DNA from: Macquaria australasica
Lineage: Eukaryota > Chordata > Actinopteri > Centrarchiformes > Percichthyidae
Assembly: GCA_005408345.1 (NCBI GenBank)
Contig: SEMN01000405.1
Location: 186,001 to 250,000 of the forward strand
Reading direction: 5' to 3'
Length of the DNA: 64,000 nt
The position numbers and the translations under genes were made by a program. Below, piece after piece: positions 36,351-46,170 of this stretch. Each line of letters opens with the position of its first letter. Within the stretch, counting starts at the first letter, position 1. The notes beneath the pieces were generated by a model. It was not told the DNA's origin, did no database searches, and saw only the letters and a program-made list of their open reading frames with translations.

Positions 36351-37962
36351 AACAGAACATTGCTGAGAGTAGCACAGCAGACCATTGTAATTGTTCGTTT
36401 ACATTATTGTGATAAATAATTGAGTTATGTATTTAAAGGTATAACATTTCCACATTAAAATGTTTAATAATGACTAGACCTATGTAATATATTTTGCTGA
36501 GTTGTGTACTTACATTATCCTAAATGTTTCCAGCAATGTTCAACCCCAGAGAAATCCGTCATTTTATTCAAGGTAACAGTGTATTTCATTTGGTCGCCCG
36601 TCAGTGTCGTCATATGCCCTTTAACCCCTCTAGTTACTATAACCTCTGGTGAAACATGGGAAACACCAGATGATACGTCAGAGAGTGAGGAAGGAAGGAA
36701 TACAATGTCACAGAATTATACTCAGTAACAGTAATACAGCATTTTTTCTGCCACACAGCATATGATTTACCTTACTACTCTTTTGACCACAGATAACTGC
36801 ACTGGGCTACCCCTCGATTGAATTTGCATCATAACGTTAGCTACAGTAGCTGTATGGGTAGTCGACTCATCTAATGGTAAGTTAGCAAGCTATTCATTAG
36901 AATGAAATGACATAATGTGAATAAACGTGACTAAACGTAATGTGAATAAAACTTGAATACATTTCCTTGTCCGTGAACATGATGTCTGAGTTACTGTTTT
37001 GATTGAGAGACCCTTAGTGGCAGAAATTACATACTGTGCATTTAAGTGAGAGTGTGCAGTGCAGGCTGCAGAATGATTGGTTATTCTTGTGAATGAAATG
37101 ATGTCCAAGTAGCAGACATCAGTATGAATTTAAGGGATGATAATGCTCTGTTTTACCTTCACTTTGTGATTAAAGGTTGGTTTAGAATTTCTTAAAACTT
37201 ACTTTAAGATAATTTATCAAACTTTTTTAAAGCATCTAGATGGTGTGAGTGAGCTCTCTGCTTGGTAATCTGATTTTATTCTCTGTATATTGGTTTTCTC
37301 TGTGAGACGGAGGAACCAGATTATGAAATGTCCTGTTCTCTGCAGGCCACAGATGAAAATGCCATGGGGAAAGTTTGTCAAAGTCTACCCAGAGTAAACA
37401 AAGTTTGTTATTAATGTCCCAGTATTGCTAAACTGGCGTAAACCAATTTGCATAATCGCTCCACTTTTTTCCCCCCTCAACTTGTTTTTTCGTGTTTTTT
37501 CATCAGTCTTTTCTTCTTGTTTTGTCCTTTTTGTTGTTTTCCTTTGCATGCCTCTCTGTCAGAGGTAGCGATGTGTGAGAGACAGAAGGGTCTGCATCTT
37601 AAGGTTGCTTAATGCAATTAACTTGACCACTGGGTTTTCAGTGTGTGTGTGTGTGTGAAAGAGAGAGAGAGAGAGAAAACGCCAGACACAAGGAAAGAAA
37701 GTTACCATCAATGGTCTTTTGAGTTATTCTGAGCAAGTGTGTGTGTGTGTGTGCGTGTGTGTATGTGTGTGTGTAGGTGAAAAACATGTGTTTGTGTCCT
37801 TCAACATCAATGGACAAATTAAACTTGGGTGTGTTTGTGTGTGTGTATACATAATGAACCTCTTGACTCCCTTATTTTCCAGACCAGTGGCTGAATCATG
37901 TCGAATCATGTTTCAAGTGGAAAAAATAAAGGGTATCAAGTCACCTCGACCAAATACACACA

Positions 37963-38002
<40 letters not shown>

Positions 38003-38194
38003 TCACGAGACAAGTTTATATATACAAACAAACAAAAATGATAGCCAAAAAGAATAAAATTGAATATCTCTGAAATATAAACAGAATGTAAAAAGACTTC
38101 TATTTCTCCTGGGTCCAGTCTGTATTTGTTGACGAAACTATGAGGGGTAAGGCAAGGCAAGCAGCATGGCTGTAGGGATGGCAAAGCCAGTCTG
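36351..38194. other. Unassigned intronic DNA with GT/CA arrays
   Basis: Microsatellites at 37641-37675 (GT then GA), 37736-37774 (GT) and 37976-38003 (CA). Frames of 61-112 codons across them are repeat translations. No exon. Confidence 0.6.
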
Positions 38195-38735
38195 TCAATG
38201 TGTGTCGGTTGGTCCACCACTTTGGTCTAGGCTGAACTATCTCAACAACTATTAAATGGATTGCCATGAAATTTAAAGACATTCATGGTCCCCAGAGGAT
38301 GACTCTTGCCGATTTCAGTGATTCCCTGACTTTTCCTCTAGTACCACCATGTGGTTGACATGTTTGCTGTTTAGTGAAATGTCTCACAATTGGATGGATT
38401 GTCATGAAATTTTCCACAGATCTTCATGGTACCCAGGTGATGAATCCTAATGATTTCGGTGATCCCCTGACTTTTTCTCTAGCGCTGTCATGAGGGTCAC
38501 ATTTGTGGTTCAAAGTGAAATGTATCGACAACTGTTGGATGGATTACAACACAGTTTGGTGCAGACATTAATGCTCTTTGTGAACTTTGGTGATTCCTTG
38601 ACTTCTCATCTAAGTGCCATCATCTGGTCAAAATTTCAATTTGACCAATACTTTGGTTTATCTATCTCACAGTTTGTTTTTTTCACAATGAACATTACAG
38701 CATCACAGAGCCGCTAACATGGCTGTAGACTCTTA
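38195..38735 (-). repeat. Dispersed repeat family D, copy 3, with three tandem units
   Basis: Minus-strand orientation; one end is ccgctaacatggctgtagac (38701-38730). Three diverged tandem units start near 38241, 38383 and 38526 (period about 142 bp). Each has a caactrttggatggatt-like start, a cattcatggt..ccag.. middle and a ctgacttttcctctag-like end. No coding potential. Confidence 0.85.
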
Positions 38736-40137
38736 TTCTTGTTAGTTTATTTTAAGAATTTGCTTTGTTAGAACGGCCTCTGGTCTAGTGAACTGTTATG
38801 GAAATTGACTAATCTGAATTAGTAATTCTTTACCATTTGTATTTCCCTGTTATATCCCTGCATCCAGAGCTCCAGAGGACAAATAAATGGTGTAGCTTTA
38901 CATAAGAATGCATCAATTATGCAACACAGTATTTGCTACTTAATAGGGTCAAATCAACCCCAACAGACAAACAAAAATACAACTATAAAAAGCAAGAAAA
39001 AGCAAGGTAAAATCTTAACCATAAAGTACCTTTGATCAGTCATTGTCTATGCAGTGGAGCTGATGATACACTATAGGGGTTAAATAATGTTATTTTAACA
39101 CTTTTGGTATTTTAAAGAGAAATAGAAAAACTATTTATCCAAAACACTTAGTTAAACCAGGTTACAAAGGCTGAAATACATTTAAGAAAACACCACCCTG
39201 TTTCTTTATTTCACCACCCTCTTTGACCATTTTGTATTACTTTACCTCTGTGTATAAATAGATAGACTGAATTAAATTAAAACTAAAGCATGGGGACGTG
39301 TGATAAGGGAGTATACAACCCAAATTTCATTGCCATGATTTATCAGTTCAAGGACATTGTGAGTTGAAACTCAGCTCACTATCTGTGCTGTCTTATCTTT
39401 CTTCTTAGTTTACCATTGTCTGTCTTTTTCCTTTGTATTATCCTATAAAAAAACAAATAATCCTAAAAACAGTACTGACAAATGCCTTATTGCAGCCTGT
39501 TTGAATGTTGTTTACAATTTTAAACAGCCAACTGCCTTTATCCAACCAAACAACACATTGGTTTTGCTGTTGGTGGCATACATTTGCATCATTACGGATG
39601 TATTACTGAGGTTATTTTGAGGACATTTGTCAAAAACACATTCCCATTAATCATCACATGAATGTGACGATGTGTTAATGCTGTTTCCACAAGGATTTTT
39701 CAGGTATAATAATTCTTTAAAGTGCTAAACATATCTTTAAAAAATCCATATTATAGAGTATGTGTCAAAACAGCACAGCTGTTGTGTATGTACAGTATGT
39801 GTTGAAAAAAATCAATTTTTCCATTTTAAAGGTGCTCAAGTTGTGGGCTGTAACCTCAGCAGGTCAAGCAAATGTAACAAATGTAAATAGGCAGAACAGC
39901 AGCTGAGAGTTTCCATATATCATCAGTCTATAAGGTTCTGAGAGATACTACCTGCTACAAATGTTGTGTCCTGTCTGGAATACATGTGGTACTATACAGA
40001 TATTTAAACACTAGTTTCTAAAAAATTCTTACATCAGTGCAGTGACACCTTATATTCTCGGAGACATAGCTAAAATGTTGCTTTTATTTCTTGAACTGTG
40101 TATGAATGTAATGTGTAACAGTACGATACTGCATCTT
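38736..40137. other. Unassigned intronic DNA
   Basis: AT-rich, no exon or clear mobile element recognised. Confidence 0.5.
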
Positions 40138-40205
40138 AAAGTCTCAGACTGTGGGCCTCCCCTCAGACAAAGCTTGGGAGAAGGTGCCCCCTCACCCCCC
40201 CTTAG
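40138..40205. mobile_element. Partial hAT-like MITE related to 11093-11216
   Basis: tctcagactgtgggcctccc, ctcagacaaagcttgg and a C-rich stretch match the left half of the 124-bp element. Both termini are lost. Confidence 0.6.
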
Positions 40206-40264
40206 GTTACTTGCATAAACTTACACCAATATTGGCTATTTGCGGAGATATGGGTTGGGAACTC

Positions 40265-41037
40265 TCAAATATCAGACACAAATGTGAGATGCTCTGACTA
40301 TGGAACATACTTGTAAATATGCCTGAGCACAGACTCACTTGGAGGATATTTAACTGGGAAATTTCTAATGAATACGACTGGGCCAGTGAGGTACAGTTAT
40401 TGTTTTCGATGACTGAGCTATCATTTATTTTTCAAAATAGATTAAGATGTCATATTAGGGACATTTGAAATAAACAGACATGGCATAAACCCAAATTAAG
40501 AACACATTGTTTGATAAAAAATAGTTACAATGTAGAACCTTATGCTATGAAAAATGTATCCAAATTGCAAAGATCACTCTGTGCGCAATTATGTTCAGGT
40601 ACACTACCACTAGCAATTGAAACAGGCAGGTTTAGCGGGGTCGTGGAAAATGATAGACTCTGCTTATTGTGCGATTTGGGAGAAATTGAAAATGAGATCA
40701 GTTTTATGTTCTATTGTCCCTTGTATGATGAAATGAGGGATGTAAATGAGGGTAGTAGAATGATTTCGATTCATGATGATTTCTTTTGTTTAGATGATTA
40801 TGAAAGACTTGAATTGTGCTTTAGAAAATGAACCTTTATTGTTGCTAGCTTCGTTTGTAAAGCTTGGAAGAAAAGAAAATCTACCCTGTATATATGAAGC
40901 AGAGGTTGTAATATTATGATTTTTTTTTTGTCTATACACACAATGCAAGTATGTATGAACAGTGTCTTATAAGTCCATGGGGGCTGGGCACCTTGAGTGC
41001 ATGACACAATAATAAAAATAAATCAAATCAAATCACT
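40265..41037 (+). pseudogene. C-terminal end and 3' tail of an L1-like LINE
   Basis: Frame: WNILVNMPEHRLTWRIFNWE, then a TGA at 40466-40468, then an open frame of 106 codons from 40511. The latter has SLCAQLCSGTLPLAIETGRF and RLCLLCDLGEIENEISFMFY followed by C. This is the C-terminal zinc-ribbon-like region of a fish non-LTR reverse transcriptase polyprotein. The usual His of the C-x2-C...H...C motif is Ser here (about 40700). The 3' end carries a short repeat tail (aaatcaaatcaaatca, 41021-41035). 5'-truncated and inactive. Confidence 0.75.
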
Positions 41038-42005
41038 TGCTTAGTTTCGCTCCATTCATGGATTCTTATCATGATTATCTTATTTGATCCCATAGACACT
41101 CAACAATTGAGCCAAGACAGCCTAATATTGATGTCTGACACAACTTCAGACTACACCAAATACATAAAAAAGGTCTGTCCTGAAGCATTTATTAGTTTCT
41201 GACTCTGGGAGAAACAGTAAAAATCCCCAAAACTACTGCATCTCTGAACTCTCTCTTTAACCAAATCACACACATTTAGGCTGTTCGACGTGATCTCCAT
41301 TTGATAACCAATGTAATAACTAACTTTTTTATTGGTTTATCTTCTGAAGTATCTTCTTAAGTATTTTCCTAATGAAGAAATTAAAGAATTCTATTTTTTA
41401 TTATGAAAGGAAGCACAGGAAACCTCTTCCCAGAGTGAATGCAGGTTTATCTCTGAATGACTGTTCAACCAGGCCTGTCAGGCCGTTGAGATGTATTTAA
41501 CAAAGCAGTTAAAGCATCCTTTTTCAGTTTGAGCACTGAGAATTGATTTGAGTTGAGAGAAAACATTCAGCACCAACATTCCAACATTTGGTCATCCGCA
41601 TCACTGCCGGGTGAGGGAAGCTCCCGGCACCTCAATGCCATGACCTTTTTAGAAATACAACTGTACCCTGAGCCCGAGTACAATAAATTGGTTTGGGGAA
41701 GCGAACCCAGACGATGAATGCTAAAAATGGCATCTTGTATCTTTTAAATGTTACAGTGAATGACGCCTCCGACTTTAAAATAAATGAATTCTCCTTCACC
41801 CAAAAGATTCTGTTCTTAATGTTGTTTGTCTCTTACCCTCTGTCTTACCCACCTTCTATTTAAGTTGCAAAGTCATGTTAATGGGAATTGTGTGTGTGTG
41901 TGTGTGTGTGTAGTAACCTCATCGAGCCGCTCTGTCTGTGGAGAACAGAGCCAATTTCACAATGAATTAGGAGGTGAGTCTCTAACTAGGTCATGGGCCC
42001 TTAAC
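41038..42005. other. Unassigned intronic DNA with a GT run
   Basis: GT microsatellite at 41889-41910. No exon or clear mobile element. Confidence 0.5.
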
Positions 42006-42022
42006 GCACACACAAACACACA

Positions 42023-42090
<68 letters not shown>
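42006..42090. repeat. Long (CA)n microsatellite
   Basis: 85 bp of CA with two caaaca interruptions at its left end; the last 60 bp are perfect. Confidence 0.97.
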
Positions 42091-42092
<2 letters not shown>

Positions 42093-42094
42093 AC

Positions 42095-42420
42095 ACAGTG
42101 TGTCGAATTGAGAAAGAGAAAGAGATAGACAGATAGAACAGGAGGAAGAGAGTAAGAGTATAGGAGAGATGAAGGAAAGAACAACGCACCACTGAAAGGA
42201 ATGAAAGGGATGGAGAGAAAACAAAAAAGTGAGAGGCAGACAAACGGAGAGAAGAGAGGGATAGAAAGAGAGAAGAGACAGAGGAAGGGAAAAGGACAAT
42301 AACAGAGAGAGAGGTGGAGAGACAGGCAGTAACAGATGTAGACAGAGCGGGTTGGAAAAGAAAGACAAAGAACCTTTTAATGCGTCCTGTGTCCTAGAGA
42401 GAGGGAGAGAAAGTAAAACT
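42095..42420 (+). repeat. Polypurine tract 3
   Basis: About 320 bp, strongly A/G on the plus strand (gagaaagagaaagagataga, agagaagagacagaggaagg), directly after the CA array. The 166-codon minus-strand frame over this segment is Leu/Ser-rich from the polypyrimidine strand plus a Cys-Val CA translation, not a gene. Confidence 0.85.
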
Positions 42421-42514
42421 GTCATGCAGGGGAAGTAATGTTGCATTAGGCTTAACATTATTCCAATGAGGTTACAAATATTTTGCACCACGGCAAATCC
42501 CCTCTCCTTCTTTG

Positions 42515-42515
<1 letters not shown>

Positions 42516-42547
<32 letters not shown>

Positions 42548-42548
42548 T
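42516..42548. repeat. (CT)n microsatellite
   Basis: About 15 CT units with one gtct interruption. Its polypyrimidine strand is opposite to that of the preceding tract. Confidence 0.92.
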
Positions 42549-43019
42549 CCTGTCTTCCTCTCACACACAGACATAAATACACATCTTACCACAGAAATCC
42601 TCAGCAGTGTTAAATTTAGCCTGAATGCTGTGTACTTTGCTAACACACATTTTACTTTGAAATGCCTCTGAAATATGGATGAGACTTTTTTGAAAAATGG
42701 CTATGGGTGGAAAGAGACTGAGGAAAAGAGAATGAAACAGAAAGGGGGGGGTGGGGTTATAAGGAAGAATTGGTGGAGACAAAGTATGCACAAGAACAAG
42801 ATTAGACAATGATGTCACCTACAGAAAACCTGGAAAATGACTGCTAACTGGATTAGCTCAGAGATTTAGCGTAGAACAGAAAGACAGGACAGAATTTAGC
42901 GGATAACTTACAGAGAGTGAGTGAGTGTAAAGTGTTTCAATTTGTGATTTAAAAGCTAGCTAGTAGCCACATGATAGCTGGGGTGGGGGTGGGATTGGGT
43001 GGGGGGCGATGTATGATGT
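42549..43019. other. Unassigned intronic DNA with G-rich runs
   Basis: Contains ggggggggtgggg (42742-42755) and a G-rich stretch gggtgggggtgggattgggt (42980-42999) with ggggg following. These have the form of potential G-quadruplexes. No exon. Confidence 0.5.
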
Positions 43020-43314
43020 TAATGGAGCTACAATAGTTCTATTTTTATTTGTCAAAGTTTTCAGATATAGGTCTCTGCCTCCACCCCGATACAATGGATG
43101 TGACTGTCATTTCATCTCACTGTAGGCAGTTTTCATAGGGGCTACTTCTTAATATTTCCATGGAAAATGTAAAATTCTATCAGTTATATATACATGCTCT
43201 TTTAATACTGTCATCTCATTTGTATTAAAGGTGGAGGCAGAAATGTCAGAGACACATGTTTTAAAACCTGGACCAAAAAAAACAAAACTATCCACATGAA
43301 TAGAAAGCACTAAA

Positions 43315-43317
<3 letters not shown>
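43020..43317. mobile_element. Inverted-repeat segment, putative MITE
   Basis: ggtctctgcctccacc (43071-43086) is imperfectly mirrored by ggtggaggcagaaatgtcag (43231-43250). Possible small DNA element; ends and target duplication are not clear. Confidence 0.35.

Positions 43318-43370
<53 letters not shown>
43318..43370. repeat. (TA)n microsatellite
   Basis: About 26 uninterrupted TA units, the longest AT dinucleotide array in the window. Self-complementary, prone to cruciform formation. Confidence 0.97.
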
Positions 43371-43377
<7 letters not shown>

Positions 43378-45273
43378 TAAATAATGACACGTTGAAGCAC
43401 CGTTAAATCCCAAAATACAATAATACTACCTGAAATATTATTCTACATTATCTCAAATATGCTGTCTATGGCAGATATAGCTTAATAACAAATATACCTT
43501 CTCCTAGAAAGTGAAAGTATTATTATTTACCAATGTCATGGTAAAATCCTTTATTTATATCAGCAGCATATTGTCCATGACAAACTATATTACACATGGA
43601 GATGTACTGTTGGTTTTCAACTGAACAAAGTGGTTTGTTTAGTGTGAAACTAATTACATACAATACCATGGTGTTACCTTTACACTAACACTTTTAATCA
43701 AATTTAAAGACCCTGCACATCCTCACAGGTGTTTGCAATTACTCTTTAAGCTACTAGTCTGGTGGAAGTTGGGTGGAGCTGTGCTGGGAATTGAGTGATA
43801 TCACAAAACTCAATGTATCAATAAAAATGATAACAAGTTAAGTTGCCCACCCTAACAGGTTCAACAGGAGAGAGTGAGGGAGATGTCAGTCAAGTGTAGT
43901 TTGTGCTTCTTCACAGAGTCCAATCAGGAAGCACAAGTGAAAACACCTAGAGGCTTTAACTCATTTACATATTTATTACATTATAGGAAACTCTGGAGTG
44001 TCATGTCAGTCTCTCAGTTGTGGTCAATAAAAACATAGTCTCTCTGAGACTAATATTTATTTAAAATTAACAGTGCAGATGTAGCAGCTGACTACTGTAC
44101 TGTTGGTAATTCCACAGCCCAATGGTGTAACTGGAAACACATGCAGTGGAAAGGCGCTCTGATGATTTTGTGATGGAGAAAACGGTTGTGATCCATCACA
44201 AAATGTGTTGGATTATAAAACACGTACAGTACAAGTCCAACATTAAATTATATTGGGAGGAATTAACATATTTGGCTACCATGTTATTTCTGCACTTAGA
44301 AGGTGCATATCACAATGTGATTAAGAAAGTGGTACAATGATATTAGGCCAAGAGCTGCTGGCCTACTGCAGGGAGAGCTTGGTTACAAGTCTGAACAATC
44401 CACGAGCCAGACAAGTTAACAGGGTGAGGCCACCACTGTGTGCATCATGGCACATACTGACAGGTCTATGGTGGATGTCAATCATTCACATCCACAGGTG
44501 TAGTAGTAGCTGAAAAAAAAACATAGTTGGTATACTTTTGAAGTGGATCTGTTTCATGTCCACAGGCCTTGGCAAAGCTCTGAAAGAAGTACAGAATCCA
44601 ACTGCATAGTGTGCTTTTGACCCAGTGTAAACAGGTGGGTGTCCCAGAAATCCTTGATATCAAATTTGCACTGCCTTACGTGCTTGTTATACTTTGAAGC
44701 CCTGCTGTGCTTCCCCATCCTCCTACTTCAGTCCAGTCAAGCTCACTGCAAGTCACCAGAAAACCAAAAGGATGCAGATCAGAAAGGAAAACCTGCACGG
44801 CTAGCGCAATACAGCTGTGCCCTGCTGTTGAAAATGAAACCTTAAGACTTGTAAACATGACAGTGATACGAGTTTTGTAAACAAGTGGTTTTGATGAACA
44901 ATGTTACTCCAATATATTTTAATTAATATTGGCTATGGAGCATATAGTAATTGAGCTATGCACACAGGACATTTACTGTCAGTAATGGTCGAAAGTGAAC
45001 AGAATTTGTGCATAAACTGTGATTAGATAACATGTAGATCCCACTCAGATTGCAACTTTAGAGTCAAATTTGTAATTACATTTAAATTTCTGTCAGTAGA
45101 TTGCTTAATATTTTTAAAATATATAAGGGACAGATTATTTTTTAACTATCAAATTAAAACATATATCATGCCTTCAGTATTATCAATGATTTGCTTTTAT
45201 TGTCCATTTTCTTACGTATACAACTAGCTGTCCACACCTTTTGATTTTCTCCCGGTATTACCTGAAGACAAGC
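43371..45273. other. Unassigned intronic DNA
   Basis: No exon recognised. 44165-44204 is a 13-bp perfect inverted repeat (attttgtgatgga / tccatcacaaaat) around a 14-nt loop. Frames at 44146-44340 and 44478-44858 show no known domain; the span could be an eroded element. Confidence 0.4.
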
Positions 45274-45289
45274 GTGTGCGCGCGCGCGT

Positions 45290-45338
<49 letters not shown>
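45274..45338. repeat. (GC/GT) plus (GA)n compound array
   Basis: gtgtgcgcgcgcgcgtgcac (45274-45293), an alternating purine-pyrimidine run of the Z-DNA-prone type, joined to about 22 GA units. A tataaaaac word lies about 80 bp downstream (45418-45426) but no exon was found. Confidence 0.93.
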
Positions 45339-45340
<2 letters not shown>

Positions 45341-45974
45341 TGTGGTGCGGTAGGTAGCAGATTGCTCCTGAAGGCAGCTCAGGGCTGAGGGAGCTCTTCA
45401 CTGTGGGACATGACGGATATAAAAACAAGATTAGAGAGTTCAGTCTGTCTGTTTCTCACTCTCCCTCTGTCTGTCTCCAGAAAACTTCCTTCAATAAAAA
45501 GGTCTTTGGCTTTCTCCAAGAATCAAACATTTGGTAATTTCAGATAACAGCATTAATTCCTTGGATAATGATGGAAATCAGGGTTGAAATACAGAGATCA
45601 CCCCTGGCTTTATGGAAGATGTTTTATTTTCTTTAGTCTTGTTAAACCATTCATTTATTTATTTTATTTATTTATTTTATTTATTACCATTGTCCAGATT
45701 ACCTTAACAAAGCTTTCAGTTTTACTTATTTTAAAATGTCCACTTAATCTTTTCAATTTTTCAATTTTTTTTAACTGATATTTTTATTTTATTAATTATG
45801 TCTGAATAACAAGAAAAATTATTTTCCATACGTCTTTGGTTTCAAGAATAATGTTTCATAAATTCCACCAGTCTATTTATCTTTTAGTTTTAGTTTAGTT
45901 TTTATCTCTGTACATCCATTTTATCTGTACTTTGTAGTTTATCTGTTGAGATATAGGAAGAATAGAAGAGTCTA
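45339..45974. other. Unassigned intronic DNA
   Basis: Includes a degenerate tttattta array (45652-45685). No gene. Confidence 0.5.
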
Positions 45975-46170
45975 CAGTCGTACTAGCAGCTCTGTGAGGC
46001 TGTACTTAGGCACAACTTTGAGCTAAATGCCAACATGCTGTCAATGACAATGTTAACACGCTGATGCTAAGCAGGTGTAATGTTTATCGTATGAGCATGC
46101 TAACGTTTGCTAAATAAAACAAAAAAACCCACAGAAAGTAATTACAATTCATCCTGAGCCCAGAGGTCAG
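45975..46170 (+). repeat. Dispersed repeat family D, copy 4 (short)
   Basis: Contains ctagcagctctgtgaggctg, gagctaaatgccaacatgct, ggtgtaatgtttatcg, gcatgctaacgtttgctaaa and tacaattcatcctgag. Lacks the internal tandem units. Confidence 0.75.

Noticed and set aside
38241..38660. Evenly spaced repeats considered as a CRISPR-like array
   Set aside because: Units are about 142 bp, diverged, and continuous with a dispersed vertebrate repeat; wrong size and organism.
41991..42491. 166-codon minus-strand frame
   Set aside because: Translation of a polypyrimidine strand followed by a CA array (Leu/Ser then Cys-Val repeats).
44146..44340. 64-codon frame considered as a small gene
   Set aside because: Unrecognised, starts within an inverted repeat, no supporting splice or promoter signals.
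45418..45490. Promoter and first exon downstream of tataaaaac
   Set aside because: Only a TATA-like word and a CT-rich stretch; no coding start or convincing donor.
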